Shown: positions 43,947 through 53,291, counted from the first letter of the stretch. The stretch is 64,000 nt of DNA from Rhizobium acidisoli (GCF_002531755.2 NZ_CP034998.1:2666001-2730000), one strand, 5' to 3'. The notes: generated by a model from the letters alone, not told the origin. Numbers and translations are program-made.

Positions 43947-44852
43947 ATGAGCTTTTCCATGAGCACCGTCTCAACGCCTATGGTCAGCAGCGCCCCCTTG
44001 ATCAACAGAGATCGCGTGATCGACTGGCTGGGCATTGCACCCTTCATTATCTTCTCGCTGCTGTTTCTGATCATCCCGACGCTTTATCTCGTGGCCGGCG
44101 CATTCCTGACACCTGAGGGCAGTTTTACGCTGAAGAATATCGGCGATCTCTTTACGCCGTCGATCATGAGCGCTTATTGGATCAGTATCCGCGTCTCGGT
44201 CGCCTCGGCTCTGGGCGGCGCATTGATCGGCTTTTTCCTGGCCTGGGCCGTCGTGCTCGGCGGCCTGCCGAACTCGGTGCGCTCGACGCTTCTGACCTTC
44301 TCCGGCGTCGCCTCCAATTTCGCCGGCGTGCCGCTCGCCTTCGCCTTTCTGGCAACGCTCGGCCGCACCGGCCTCGTGACGGTCTTCCTGCGGGAATGGT
44401 TCGACTTCAACCTTTACAGCACCGGCTTCAACCTGCTGTCCTTCCTCGGCCTCACCATCACCTACATGTATTTCCAGATCCCGCTGATGGTGCTGATCCT
44501 GACTCCTGCGCTCGACGGCATGAAGAAGGAATGGCGCGAAGCCTCGCAGATCCTGGGCGCCACCAACCGCCAGTACTGGACGATGGTCGCGCTGCCGATC
44601 CTCTGGCCGAGCCTGCTCGGCACGACCCTGCTGCTCTTCGCCAACGCCTTCGGCGCCATCGCCACCGCCTTCGCGCTGACCGGCAGTTCGCTGAACATCG
44701 TGCCGATCCTACTCTACGCGCAGATCCGCGGCGACGTTCTGCACAATGCCAACCTCGGTTACGCCATCGCGCTCGGAATGATCGTGATCACCGGCGTCTC
44801 CAATGTCCTTTACCTCATGCTGCGCATGCGCGCCGAACGGTGGCAGAAATGA
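43947..44852 (+). CDS. ABC transporter permease, PotB type
   Basis: A 301-residue membrane protein with about six helices (WLGIAPFIIFSLLFLIIPTLYLVAGAFL onward). The EAA loop is LDGMKKEWREASQILGATNRQYWTMVALP. The first ATG (43947) overlaps its own AGGA, so translation may really start at the ATG at 43959, 11 bases downstream of AGGA. The stop overlaps the next permease start as ATGA. It forms the channel with the PotC-type partner. Confidence 0.9.
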   Translation: MSFSMSTVSTPMVSSAPLINRDRVIDWLGIAPFIIFSLLFLIIPTLYLVAGAFLTPEGSFTLKNIGDLFTPSIMSAYWISIRVSVASALGGALIGFFLAWAVVLGGLPNSVRSTLLTFSGVASNFAGVPLAFAFLATLGRTGLVTVFLREWFDFNLYSTGFNLLSFLGLTITYMYFQIPLMVLILTPALDGMKKEWREASQILGATNRQYWTMVALPILWPSLLGTTLLLFANAFGAIATAFALTGSSLNIVPILLYAQIRGDVLHNANLGYAIALGMIVITGVSNVLYLMLRMRAERWQK

Positions 44853-45637
44853 AAGCGCAACGTCTCGGAGCCTGGATCGCCATCATCCTGGGCGCGTCCT
44901 ATTTCATCATTCCGCTAATCGGCACCATTGAATTTTCGCTGCGCATGCGCCGCGGTGAATACAGTCTCGATGCCTATCAGTCGGTCTTCTCGGACGCCCA
45001 GTTCCGCGAGACCTTCGGCTACTCCATGATGATGGCGCTTCTGACCATTGTCTTCGGCATGCTGCTCGTCGTGCCGACGGCCTACTGGGTGCGGCTGCGG
45101 CTGCCGCAGATGCGCCCGGTCGTCGAATTCATCACGCTGCTGCCGCTCGTCATTCCGGCAATCGTCATCGTCTTCGGTTATCTCAGGATGTACAACTCGT
45201 CGTCCTATCTGCCGCTGACGGGTTCGACGACCGGTACCAACGTTCTGCTGGTCTTCTCCTACATCACGCTGTCGCTGCCCTACATGTACCGCGCCGTCGA
45301 CACCGCCATGCGCGCCATCGACGTCCGCACCCTCACGGAAGCGGCCGAGAGCCTCGGCGCCCGCTGGACGACCATCATGTTCAGGTGCATTTTCCCCAAC
45401 GTCATGAGTGGCGTGCTGTCGGGTGCCTTCATCACGCTCGCGATCGTCATGGGCGAATTCACCTTCGCCGCCCTGCTCAACCGTCCTGCCTTCGGCCCCT
45501 ACCTGCAGCTCGTCGGTGCCAACAAGGCTTACGAGCCTTCGGCGCTTGCCGTCATCGCCTTCTCGATCACCTGGCTCAGCATGGGCCTGCTCAACCTCGT
45601 TTCCCGCTTCGGCAAAGCCCGCCCGGCAAAGGCTTAA
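44849..45637 (+). CDS. ABC transporter permease, PotC type
   Basis: A 262-residue permease with about six helices. It begins MKAQRLGAWIAIILGASYFIIPLIG and has the EAA loop VRTLTEAAESLGARWTTIMFRCIFP. Its ATG overlaps the stop of the previous permease, so the pair are coupled. The ATPase gene follows after 12 bases. Confidence 0.9.
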   Translation: MKAQRLGAWIAIILGASYFIIPLIGTIEFSLRMRRGEYSLDAYQSVFSDAQFRETFGYSMMMALLTIVFGMLLVVPTAYWVRLRLPQMRPVVEFITLLPLVIPAIVIVFGYLRMYNSSSYLPLTGSTTGTNVLLVFSYITLSLPYMYRAVDTAMRAIDVRTLTEAAESLGARWTTIMFRCIFPNVMSGVLSGAFITLAIVMGEFTFAALLNRPAFGPYLQLVGANKAYEPSALAVIAFSITWLSMGLLNLVSRFGKARPAKA

Positions 45638-45649
45638 GGTATTCGGCTC

Positions 45650-46711
45650 ATGTCCTTTCTCACATTGAACAATATTCAGAAATCCTTCGGCCCGGTCCAG
45701 GTCGTCAAGAACTTCAACATGAACATCGAGAAGGGCGAATTCGTCTCCTTCCTCGGACCGTCGGGCTGCGGCAAGACAACCGTTCTGCGCATGATCGCCG
45801 GCTTCGAAACGCCGACCGGCGGCACGCTGACCATCAACGGCAAGGACCAGAGCGCACTGAAGCCGAACCAGCGCAATATCGGCATGGTCTTCCAGGCCTA
45901 CGCGCTGTTTCCGAACATGACGGTGCACGACAATGTCGCCTTCGGCCTGAAGGTCGCCGGCGCCCCCAAGCCCGAAATTGACGCCCGCGTCAAGGAAATG
46001 CTCGGCTTGATCAAACTCGATCACCTGGCCGACCGCTTCCCCTACCAATTGTCGGGTGGCCAGCAGCAGCGTGTAGCCCTTGCTCGAGCGCTTGCCGTCA
46101 AGCCGCAGGTGCTGCTGCTCGACGAGCCGCTCTCCGCACTCGACGCCAAGATCCGCGTCTCGCTGCGCGAGGAAATCCGCCAGATCCAGCAGCAGCTCGG
46201 CATCACCACGGTTTTCGTCACCCACGACCAGGAAGAGGCGCTGTCGATCTCCGACCGCATCGTTGTCATGAATGCCGGCAAGGCCGACCAGATCGGTTCG
46301 CCCTTCGAGATCTACAACACGCCGGCAACACGCTTCGTCGCCTCCTTCGTCGGCACGCTGAACCTGATCGAGGCCAAGGTCGTCGATCCCGACGCCAACC
46401 GCATCCAGATCGGCGATCAGGCCATCACGCTGAAGCAGTCGGTCGCAGCCCACAAGGCCGGCGAGACCATCTCGCTGGCGCTGCGCCCGGAAGCAGGCTC
46501 GCTCTCCGACAGCGTCAGAAGCGATACTGCGCTCACCGGTCAGGTCGTCTCGGCCCACTTCCTGGGGTCGGTCATCCGCACCCGCATGAATGTCGGCGGC
46601 AACGTCATTTCCTTTGACATGTTCAACAGCCCCGGCGTCACCCCGCCGCAGGCCGGCGAAACGGTGACGCTGCGTTTCATGGCGGCCGATCTGCTGGTTA
46701 TCCGCGACTGA
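45650..46711 (+). CDS. ABC transporter ATP-binding protein, PotA/FbpC type
   Basis: A 353-residue ATPase: Walker A GPSGCGKTT near residue 37, Q-loop FQAYALFPNMTV, signature LSGGQQQRVAL, Walker B LLLDEPLSALD and H-loop [10 protein letters not shown]-terminal TOBE-like regulatory domain follows from about 240 ([16 protein letters not shown]...). The part from the H-loop to the stop, and the following terminator, recur about 2 kb downstream as a decayed copy (48290-48832). A good terminator follows. Confidence 0.93.
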   Translation: MSFLTLNNIQKSFGPVQVVKNFNMNIEKGEFVSFLGPSGCGKTTVLRMIAGFETPTGGTLTINGKDQSALKPNQRNIGMVFQAYALFPNMTVHDNVAFGLKVAGAPKPEIDARVKEMLGLIKLDHLADRFPYQLSGGQQQRVALARALAVKPQVLLLDEPLSALDAKIRVSLREEIRQIQQQLGITTVFVTHDQEEALSISDRIVVMNAGKADQIGSPFEIYNTPATRFVASFVGTLNLIEAKVVDPDANRIQIGDQAITLKQSVAAHKAGETISLALRPEAGSLSDSVRSDTALTGQVVSAHFLGSVIRTRMNVGGNVISFDMFNSPGVTPPQAGETVTLRFMAADLLVIRD

Positions 46712-46761
46712 GCTTGACGAACCACCCATGCAAAAGGCGCCGCAAAAAACGGCGCCTTTTT
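46217..46761 (+). repeat. Direct repeat, intact copy: 3' part of the ATPase gene plus terminator
   Basis: From GTCACCCACGA at 46217 through the terminator at 46761, this segment aligns with 48290-48832 by eye over nearly its full length. Most differences are at third codon positions, plus a one-base deletion in the other copy. The two copies bracket the proline-racemase-family gene. Confidence 0.9.
46732..46761 (+). terminator. Rho-independent terminator of the putrescine-type ABC operon
   Basis: AAAAGGCGCCG (46732-46742), loop CAAAAAA, CGGCGCCTTTT (46750-46760) and one more T. The stem is a perfect 11 bp. Because it is symmetrical it may also serve the converging racemase-family gene, whose stop is at 46788. 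Confidence 0.9.
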
Positions 46762-46787
46762 CGTTGCTTAGCGGTATAGTCGCCTCT

Positions 46788-47816
46788 TTAAAGGTCCATC
46801 GGCCAGGTGTCGGAGAGGCGGTAGCCGGCCTGGAACGGATCGGCCGGATCGACCATGAGCTGCTTCGTGCCGATGACCCATGCGCGACCCGAGATAATCG
46901 GGATGATGCCGGGCTTGCCGTTGATGTCGACTTCGCTATCGATGCTGCAGTGAAATTCCGTGTCCAGCAGCGAGGTGCCGACGAACTTTTCGCCTGCCTT
47001 CATCTGGCCCTTGGCGTGGAGCACGGCCATGCGAGCCGAACATCCCGTGCCACAGGGAGAACGGTCTATCTTGCCCGGACGGATGGCGACCGCGTTCTTA
47101 CCCCAGAACACGCCATCCCTCATCTCGACCGGATCGGTGATCTGGCAGAAGGAGATATGGCCCCAATCATTGGCGGGGTGCTTGAAGCCGAGCTGCTCGT
47201 TTGCGGCTTCGGTGATCTTGACGCCCATGCGAGCGATATCGCGGGCGTGGTCCGGTCGAAGGCTGAACCCGATGGACGCCGCATCGACGATGACGAAACT
47301 GTCCCCACCGTAGGCCGTATCGACCGTGACCGTACCAATACCTTCGACCTCAATCCTGGCATCGAGCTTGTCGGCAAAGGAAGGGACGTTACGGACGCGG
47401 ATGCGTTCTGCCTTGCCGTTGCGGCACTCGGCCTCGACCTCGATCAGGCCGCCCGGCGGCTCGAGGATCATGCGGGTGATTGGCTCCTGCATCGGGATGA
47501 TCCCGGTATCGAGCAGCACGGTCGACACGCACATGGAGTTTGAACCCGACATCGGAGGGGTGTCGGCCGGCTCCATGATGATCCAGCCCATCTGCGCCTT
47601 GGGGTTCTTCGGCGGGACAAGCAGGTTGACATGGCGGAACACGCCGCCGCGGGGTTCGTTCAGCACGAAATTTCGAAGCGTCTCATCCTCGGCAATCCAC
47701 CGCGACTGCTCCCACACCGTTGCGCCCGGAGGCGGGGCAACGCCGCCAACGATGACGTCGCCGACCTCACCTTCCGCATGGCAGCTGACGATATGCACGA
47801 TCTTGGAGGTACGCAT
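46788..47816 (-). CDS. Proline racemase superfamily protein, probable hydroxyproline dehydratase/epimerase
   Basis: A 342-residue cofactor-independent enzyme of the proline racemase fold. The second catalytic site [15 protein letters not shown] keeps its cysteine. The first site reads [11 protein letters not shown], with serine in place of the usual Cys of MCGH. Ser/Cys pairs are reported for trans-3-hydroxy-L-proline dehydratases and some 4-hydroxyproline epimerases, so a true proline racemase is unlikely. The start at 47816 follows GGGGAA. A GntR-type dyad lies about 120 bases upstream. The gene sits between two direct copies of the neighbouring ATPase gene end, suggesting it arrived by recombination. 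Confidence 0.88.
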   Translation of the reverse strand: MRTSKIVHIVSCHAEGEVGDVIVGGVAPPPGATVWEQSRWIAEDETLRNFVLNEPRGGVFRHVNLLVPPKNPKAQMGWIIMEPADTPPMSGSNSMCVSTVLLDTGIIPMQEPITRMILEPPGGLIEVEAECRNGKAERIRVRNVPSFADKLDARIEVEGIGTVTVDTAYGGDSFVIVDAASIGFSLRPDHARDIARMGVKITEAANEQLGFKHPANDWGHISFCQITDPVEMRDGVFWGKNAVAIRPGKIDRSPCGTGCSARMAVLHAKGQMKAGEKFVGTSLLDTEFHCSIDSEVDINGKPGIIPIISGRAWVIGTKQLMVDPADPFQAGYRLSDTWPMDL

Positions 47817-47937
47817 TTGATGTTCCCCGCATCTGTTCTTCGAAGTTGGAGCCGTCCGACAAAACCGTACAGCAATCTCGCGGCCGAAATTGCAGGAAAG
47901 CTAATCCGTGGAGGCCACACCCTTCAACTTGAAATAA

Positions 47938-47952
47938 CGTATACGATATACG
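47938..47952. promoter_or_regulatory. CGTATA-CGA-TATACG dyad, candidate GntR operator
   Basis: A perfect 6-3-6 inverted repeat about 120 bases upstream of the racemase-family gene on the minus strand. ATAC/GTAT dyads of this size are typical targets of FadR/VanR-type GntR regulators, which often control hydroxyproline genes in rhizobia. No regulator gene is next to it. Confidence 0.55.
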
Positions 47953-48289
47953 ATAAGAAAGTCAAGTGAGAGCGACCTCAGGGCGACGGCAGAACGCGAG
48001 CAGAAAGGAGATTGCGCTGCGGTAAGCAGCGACGACGATATTCCGGCGCCAGCGAAGGTATGATCCTGACCACGATCCGCTTCGCCGACGACAGGGTTTC
48101 ACCTGTCTCCAGGCCGCGGACGACGAGCATCGCGCGATCTTGGGGATGCGGGAAGCGCGATGGGAACACTCAGACAATGATGAGATCTGCGTCTTCCATC
48201 TCAGGCAATGTGCCCCGGCAAGTTCGCGACGTGCGCTGTCGACGCTCGTGACGCCCGGGAGCAGACGCTGCCGCTGGTCTTCGTTGCTT
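47953..48289. other. Unassigned segment between the operator and the ATPase relic
   Basis: Open frames exist on both strands (for example 47962-48294 minus), but none has a good ribosome binding site or recognisable family. A minus-strand stretch reading [15 protein letters not shown] could be a gene remnant. The abrupt junction with the ATPase copy at about 48290 suggests a recombination scar. Confidence 0.4.
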
Positions 48290-48783
48290 GTCACCCACGA
48301 TCAGGAAGAGGCGCTGTCGATCTCCGACCGCATCGTCGTGATGAATGCCGGCAAAGCCGACCAGATTGGCTCGCCTTTCGAGATCTACAATACGCCGGCA
48401 ACGCGTTTTGTCGCCTCTTTCGTCGGCACGCTGAACTTCATTAAAGCCAAGGTCGTCGACCCCGACGCCAACCGCATCCAGATCGGCGATAAGAACATCA
48501 TGCTGAAGCAGTCGGCGCAGCCCACAAGGCCGGCGAAACCATCTCGCTGGCGCTACGCCCGGAAGCAGGCTCGCTCTCCGACACCGCCAGAAGCGATATC
48601 GCGCTCACCGGCCAAGTCGTTTCAGCCCACCTCCTGGGGTCGGCCATCCGCACCCGCACGAATGTCGGCGGCAACGTCATCTCCTTCGACATGTTCAATA
48701 GCCCGGGCGTCACCCCGCCGCAGGCCGGCGAAACCGTCACGCTGCGCTTCATGGCGGCCGATCTGCTGGTCATCCGCGACTGA
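48290..48783 (+). pseudogene. Truncated, frameshifted copy of the putrescine-type ABC ATPase gene
   Basis: The sequence restarts within the ATPase at [22 protein letters not shown]. It follows the intact gene through [22 protein letters not shown] into LKQS. There a single base is missing (cagtcggcgcag instead of cagtcggtcgcag, at about 48515), which throws the rest out of frame. The reading of the old frame resumes as [11 protein letters not shown] and the stop at 48783. Walker A, signature and Walker B are absent, so no ATPase can be made. The longer open frame from 48140 is an accidental fusion and not a gene. Confidence 0.9.
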
Positions 48784-48832
48784 GTTTGACAATACCGCTC
48801 ACGCAAAAGGCACCGCGAAACGGCGCCCTTTT
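48290..48832 (+). repeat. Direct repeat, decayed copy, including a degraded terminator
   Basis: Counterpart of 46217-46761. The terminator part reads AAAAGGCACCG-cgaaa-CGGCGCCCTTTT, with changes that weaken the stem. Substitutions in the coding part are mostly synonymous, so the copy diverged largely while still functional before being truncated. Confidence 0.88.
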
Positions 48833-48959
48833 CATTTCAGGCCGACCGACCTATCACCAATCGTGATGCAGCCATCACGGCAAAGCACTTGAACTCTCTG
48901 AACTCGGTGCCAGAAGGTGAGCATTGCGACCGTCCGCCTGGTATTTTACACGATGAGAT

Positions 48960-49271
48960 ATGTCAATGATTACCTGCCACCTGCGTTATGTGATCGATCC
49001 CTACAAGCTTGCCGAATTCGAGGAATATGCCCGGCTCTGGATTCCGATCGTCAACAGGATGGGCGGCACCCATCACGGTTATTTCCTGCCATCCGAAGGC
49101 GCCAACAACGTTGCCATTGCGCTGTTTTCATTCCCGAGCCTTGCCGCCTACGAGGACTATCGCACGCGCATGGCAAGCGATCCGGAATGTCAGGCCGCTT
49201 TCGAACTCGACAAACGCAACCGCAGCATCATCAGCTATGAGCGCAGCTTCATGCGGCCGGTTCTCGGCTGA
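48960..49271 (+). CDS. NIPSNAP family protein
   Basis: A 103-residue ferredoxin-like-fold (dimeric alpha/beta barrel) protein. MITCHLRYVIDPYKLAEFEEYARLWIPIVNRMGGTHHGYFLPSEG and the closing RSIISYERSFMRPV match the NIPSNAP family, whose biochemical role in bacteria is unknown. ATGs at 48960 and 48966 are both possible. It follows the ATPase relic by about 180 bases and shares no operon with it. Confidence 0.85.
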   Translation: MSMITCHLRYVIDPYKLAEFEEYARLWIPIVNRMGGTHHGYFLPSEGANNVAIALFSFPSLAAYEDYRTRMASDPECQAAFELDKRNRSIISYERSFMRPVLG

Positions 49272-49296
49272 TCGAACTGGCGCAACAGGCTGAAAT

Positions 49297-49354
49297 AAAA
49301 GCCCCGCACTGTAAACTGTCCGACTTTATAGGGTCAGTTCACCGGCGGGCTTTT
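49297..49354. terminator. Terminator between convergent NIPSNAP and CUT1 ATPase genes
   Basis: aaaagccccgc (49297-49307) pairs with gcgggctttt (49345-49354), one base bulged. The intervening 37 bases include a smaller AACTG/CAGTT pairing. T-tracts exist in both directions. Confidence 0.6.
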
Positions 49355-49369
49355 CTTTCTGTGATACGC

Positions 49370-50371
49370 TCAGCGGATCGCCTGGTCGTCCACATCGAAC
49401 CGGTGCACACGGGCCTGATCCGGTGTCGCATAAACGATCTCATCAGGTTCATATTGGTGTTCACCGAACAGACGCGCCGTCAGCAAGCCGCACTGATCGG
49501 ATTCCAGATAGATGATCGTGTCGGCGCCGAGATGCTCGACATGCACGACCTTCGCCGCCCAGCTCCCCTGCTCGCGCGACAGCGTCATGTGTTCGGGACG
49601 CACGCCGATCGTCTTGGCGCTGTGATCGCCGACCTTTTCGGCCGCGATGAAATTCATCTGCGGCGAGCCGATGAAGCCGGCGACGAAGACATTAGCCGGG
49701 CGATTGTAAAGTTCCATCGGCGAGCCGATCTGTTCGATCGCGCCGGCATTCAGCACGACGATCTTGTCAGCAAGCGTCATCGCCTCGACCTGGTCGTGGG
49801 TGACATAGATCATCGTTGCCTTCAGGCTGCGGTGCAGCCGGGCGATCTCGAGGCGGGTCTGCACACGCAGCGCCGCATCGAGGTTCGACAGCGGCTCGTC
49901 GAACAGGAAGAGTTCCGGTTCGCGCACGATGGCGCGGCCGATCGCAACGCGCTGGCGCTGGCCGCCTGATAGTTCGGCCGGCCGCCGCGCCAGATAGGGG
50001 GCAAGCGACAGCATGCCGGATGCCTTGCTGACACGGCTGTCGATTTCGTCCTTGGGCGTGCCGGCCTGCTTGAGACCAAGCCCCATATTATCCTTGACCG
50101 TCAGGTGCGGATAGAGCGCATAGGACTGGAACACCATGGCGATGCCGCGTTTGGCCGGCGGCGTCAGCGTCTCGTCGCGGCCATTGATGACGACGGCGCC
50201 CGACGTGACGTCCTCGAGGCCGGCAATGCTGCGCAACAGCGTCGACTTCCCGCAGCCCGATGGCCCGACAAAGATGACGAATTCGCCATCCCTCACCTCG
50301 AGGTCGATGCCCTTCAGCACCTCATGCGTGCCATAGGTCTTGCGGATGGATTTGAGTTGAAGTGATCCCAC
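49370..50371 (-). CDS. Sugar ABC transporter ATP-binding protein, UgpC/MsmX type (CUT1)
   Basis: A 333-residue ATPase: Walker [11 protein letters not shown]-loop [12 protein letters not shown], signature [19 protein letters not shown], Walker [15 protein letters not shown] and H-loop [15 protein letters not shown] domain starts around 240 ([11 protein letters not shown]...RPEHMTLS). The GTG at 50371 ([13 protein letters not shown]) is preceded by AAGGA; longer frames run into the dehydrogenase gene. It is last of a minus-strand operon: binding protein, two permeases, dehydrogenase, ATPase. Confidence 0.92.
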   Translation of the reverse strand: MGSLQLKSIRKTYGTHEVLKGIDLEVRDGEFVIFVGPSGCGKSTLLRSIAGLEDVTSGAVVINGRDETLTPPAKRGIAMVFQSYALYPHLTVKDNMGLGLKQAGTPKDEIDSRVSKASGMLSLAPYLARRPAELSGGQRQRVAIGRAIVREPELFLFDEPLSNLDAALRVQTRLEIARLHRSLKATMIYVTHDQVEAMTLADKIVVLNAGAIEQIGSPMELYNRPANVFVAGFIGSPQMNFIAAEKVGDHSAKTIGVRPEHMTLSREQGSWAAKVVHVEHLGADTIIYLESDQCGLLTARLFGEHQYEPDEIVYATPDQARVHRFDVDDQAIR

Positions 50372-50381
50372 TGATTTTTCC

Positions 50382-51443
50382 TTATAATCTGACCGGCTGG
50401 CCGGTGCGCACGCTCTCGTCGGCGGCAAGGCAGATGCGCAGCGACGCCACGGCATCCGCCATATGGCGATTGAGGTCGAGATCCTCGCGGATCGCCCTCA
50501 GCATGAAGGCCTGTTCCAGGTCGCAGAGCGCCTGATGACCGGGCTCGCCCGTCATCCGCATGTCCTGGTCGGGCCGGATGAACTTGCCGTCCGGGCCGGT
50601 TTCGGCCGTATGCAGACGGATCACCGAGGTCTTGGTGTGCGTGTCGATATCGTCTGACTTAGCGTTCGGATCCATGACGATCGACACCGCGCCCTTCGGC
50701 GACATCACATCCTTCACGAAGAAGGCGGTCTCGGAGATCATCGGCCCCCAGCCCGCCTCGTACCAGCCGACCGAACCGTCCTCGAAGAGCACTTGCAACT
50801 GGCCGTAATTATACATGTCGGCGGCGATCTCGTCAGAGAGCCGCAGCCCCATGCCGCGCACCTCGACCGCCCTGGCGTCGGTGATCTGGCACATGACGTC
50901 GACATAATGCACGCCGCAATCGACGATCGGCGAGGTGGTTTGCATCAGCGACTTGTGCGTCGCCCAGGTCGGGCCGCTGGACTGCTGATTGAGGTTCATG
51001 CGGAAGACGTAAGGCGGACCGAGCTTGCGTGCTTCTTCGATCAGCTTCGTCCATGACGGGTGATGGCGAAGGATATAGCCGATCACCAGCTTGCGGCCTG
51101 CCTTCTTCGCCGCAGCGACGACCCGTTCGGCGTCGGCGACGGTTGTCGCCAGCGGCTTTTCGACGAAGACGTCGCAGCCGGCCTCGAAGGCGGCGACGGC
51201 GTAATCGGCATGGCTGTCGGAATAGGTGTTGATCGAGCAGAGGTCCGGCTTCAGCTCGGCGAGTGCCGTCAGGAAATCGGGATGGATCGTATAGGCCTGC
51301 AGCTCGGGCTCCAGCTTCGGCGTCGAGCGGTTGACGAGACCGACGATCTCGAAGCCTGGATTGTCGTGATAGGCGAGCGCATGGCTGCGGCCCATGTTGC
51401 CGAGGCCGGCAACGAGGACGCGGATGGGTTTCTCGGGGCTCAC
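50382..51443 (-). CDS. Gfo/Idh/MocA-family NAD(P)-dependent dehydrogenase
   Basis: A 353-residue oxidoreductase with an N-terminal Rossmann fold ([20 protein letters not shown]) and the [15 protein letters not shown] motif, whose lysine is catalytic. [10 protein letters not shown] and [13 protein letters not shown] follow in the substrate domain. The family oxidises sugars, sugar alcohols or their derivatives. It lies inside the sugar-transporter operon: its GTG overlaps the permease stop as GTGA, so it is made together with the transporter. Specific substrate unknown. Confidence 0.9.
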   Translation of the reverse strand: MSPEKPIRVLVAGLGNMGRSHALAYHDNPGFEIVGLVNRSTPKLEPELQAYTIHPDFLTALAELKPDLCSINTYSDSHADYAVAAFEAGCDVFVEKPLATTVADAERVVAAAKKAGRKLVIGYILRHHPSWTKLIEEARKLGPPYVFRMNLNQQSSGPTWATHKSLMQTTSPIVDCGVHYVDVMCQITDARAVEVRGMGLRLSDEIAADMYNYGQLQVLFEDGSVGWYEAGWGPMISETAFFVKDVMSPKGAVSIVMDPNAKSDDIDTHTKTSVIRLHTAETGPDGKFIRPDQDMRMTGEPGHQALCDLEQAFMLRAIREDLDLNRHMADAVASLRICLAADESVRTGQPVRL

Positions 51444-52279
51444 TTGACGGCTCCTGACGTAATGCCGCGGATCAGCTGCCGCGAGAAGATGACGTAGAGG
51501 ACGAGGATCGGCAGGATCGCCAGCGACAGCGCCGCCAGCACCGCGTTCCAGTTGGTGACGAACTGGCCGATGAAGATCTGCGAGCCGAGCGTCACGGTCT
51601 TCGTGGCCTCGGAGGGCGCCAGGATCAGCGGGAACCAGAGATCGTTCCAGATCGGGATCATCGTGAAGACGGCGACCGTCGCCATGGCGGGGCGCACCAG
51701 CGGCAGCACCAGGCGGAAGAAGATCGCATATTCGGAAAGCCCGTCGATGCGCCCGGCATTCTTCAGATCGTCCGAAACCGTGCGCATGAATTCCGACAGG
51801 ATGAAGATTGCCAGCGGTATGCCCTGCGCGGTGTAGACGAGGACCAGCGCCGTCAGCGTATTGACGAGGCCTGCCGCCACCATGCCCTGCAGGATTGCCA
51901 CCGTACCGAGACGGATCGGGATCATGATGCCGATCGCCATATAGAGCCCGAGCAGCGTGTTGCCGCGGAAACGGTATTCCGAGAGCGCAAAAGCCGCCAT
52001 GGCGCCGAAGAGCAGCACCAGCAGGATCGAGACGATCGTCACGATGAAGCTGTTCTGGAAATAGGTGGCGAAATCCCCCTGCCCCAGCACCGTCTGATAG
52101 CCGACCAGACTGAAGGTCGACGGCGTCGGCACCATCAGCGGCTCACGGAAGATCGAGGCGCGATCCTTGAACGAGTTGACGACGGTCAGGAAAACCGGAA
52201 ACAGCGCGACCAGCGTATAGGCGCCAAGCGCCAGATGTACGAGGCCGGTGCGGATCGGAGATGTGCGTGCCTTGGACAT
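51440..52279 (-). CDS. CUT1 sugar ABC transporter permease, MalG/UgpE type
   Basis: A 279-residue permease with six helices. VNSFKDRASIFREPLMVPTPSTFSLVGYQTVL is typical of the MalG side. The EAA loop is SDDLKNAGRIDGLSEYAIFFRLVLPLVRPAMATVAVF. The start ATG at 52279 lies 9 bases after the stop of the partner permease. Its stop overlaps the next gene. Confidence 0.92.
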   Translation of the reverse strand: MSKARTSPIRTGLVHLALGAYTLVALFPVFLTVVNSFKDRASIFREPLMVPTPSTFSLVGYQTVLGQGDFATYFQNSFIVTIVSILLVLLFGAMAAFALSEYRFRGNTLLGLYMAIGIMIPIRLGTVAILQGMVAAGLVNTLTALVLVYTAQGIPLAIFILSEFMRTVSDDLKNAGRIDGLSEYAIFFRLVLPLVRPAMATVAVFTMIPIWNDLWFPLILAPSEATKTVTLGSQIFIGQFVTNWNAVLAALSLAILPILVLYVIFSRQLIRGITSGAVK

Positions 52280-52288
52280 GCGCGCTCC

Positions 52289-53236
52289 TCAGAACTGGTA
52301 GCGACGCATGCGCCGCTGGATGACGAAAAGATAAAGCGAGACGCCGGCCAGAATGATGAGGAACATCACCGTTGCGATCGTCGCGCCCATCGAGCGGTCG
52401 CCGAGCTGAAGCTGGAAACCGAAGAAGGTGCGGTAGAGCAGCGTGCCGAGAATATCGGTCGACATGTCGGGTCCGGCGAGCGCGCCCTGAACCGTGTAGA
52501 TCAGGTCGAAGGCATTGAAATTGCCGACGAATGTCAGGATCGAGATGATGCCGATCGCCGGCAGGATGAGCGGCAGCTTGATCTTCCAGAACTGGGCCCA
52601 GCCGGTGATGCCGTCGCATTCGGCCGCCTCGATCACCTCTTCGGGGATGCTGAGCAAGGCGGCATAGATCAGCATCATCGGAATGCCGATATATTGCCAG
52701 TTGGAGATCAGCGACACGGCGATCAGCGCCGAGCCGGGCTTGCCGAGCCAGGGCGCGAACAGGAATTTCAAGCCGATGAGATCGAGCATCCAGGGCGCCA
52801 CGCCCCAGATCGGCGAAAGGATCAGCTTCCAGATAAAGCCGACGATGACGAAGGAGAGCAGCGTCGGCAGGAAGATCGCCGCGCGGTAGAAGGCGACACC
52901 GCGCAGCTTCGGTACCGAAAGCAGGGCGGCAAGCGCGACGCCGATCGGGTTCTGCACGCACATGTGGATGGCGAAGAAGATCAGGTTGTTGACGAGCGCA
53001 TTCCAGAAATCATGCGCCCAGCGCGGATCGCCGAACAGCACCTGGAAATTCGCAAGTCCGACGAAGGCCGGCTGACCGTCGACGATATTGTAGAGCGAAA
53101 GCCGAAGCGTTTCGATGAGCGGCAGCACCATGACGGCGGAATAGACGATCACCGCGGGCAGCATGAAGACGAAAATGTGCCAGCGCACCGGGCGCTTGAT
53201 CGGGACGATATCGATCGCGTTGTCGGTTTCGCTCAT
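52289..53236 (-). CDS. CUT1 sugar ABC transporter permease, MalF/UgpA type
   Basis: A 315-residue permease beginning MSETDNAIDIVPIKRPVRW, with about six to seven helices. The EAA-type loop is IPEEVIEAAECDGITGWAQFWKIKLPLILPAIGIIS. The frame runs upstream past 53236 into the RIME-like element without support. The ribosome binding site is weak. It is separated from the binding-protein gene by that element, which may attenuate transcription between them. Confidence 0.9.
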   Translation of the reverse strand: MSETDNAIDIVPIKRPVRWHIFVFMLPAVIVYSAVMVLPLIETLRLSLYNIVDGQPAFVGLANFQVLFGDPRWAHDFWNALVNNLIFFAIHMCVQNPIGVALAALLSVPKLRGVAFYRAAIFLPTLLSFVIVGFIWKLILSPIWGVAPWMLDLIGLKFLFAPWLGKPGSALIAVSLISNWQYIGIPMMLIYAALLSIPEEVIEAAECDGITGWAQFWKIKLPLILPAIGIISILTFVGNFNAFDLIYTVQGALAGPDMSTDILGTLLYRTFFGFQLQLGDRSMGATIATVMFLIILAGVSLYLFVIQRRMRRYQF

Positions 53237-53291
53237 GGCTTTTGCCTGTTCTTGTCGACTGGCTGCGAGGCGCAGCGCAGATGGAAAACAT

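Noticed and set aside
44915..46729. Minus-strand 604-codon frame over the permease and ATPase genes
   Set aside because: Antisense to well-supported ABC genes and without any domain.
46788..47816. Classical proline racemase
   Set aside because: The first catalytic cysteine is replaced by serine.
48140..48892. 250-codon open frame containing the ATPase C-terminal sequence
   Set aside because: A chance fusion of unrelated sequence with a frameshifted relic; treated as a pseudogene.
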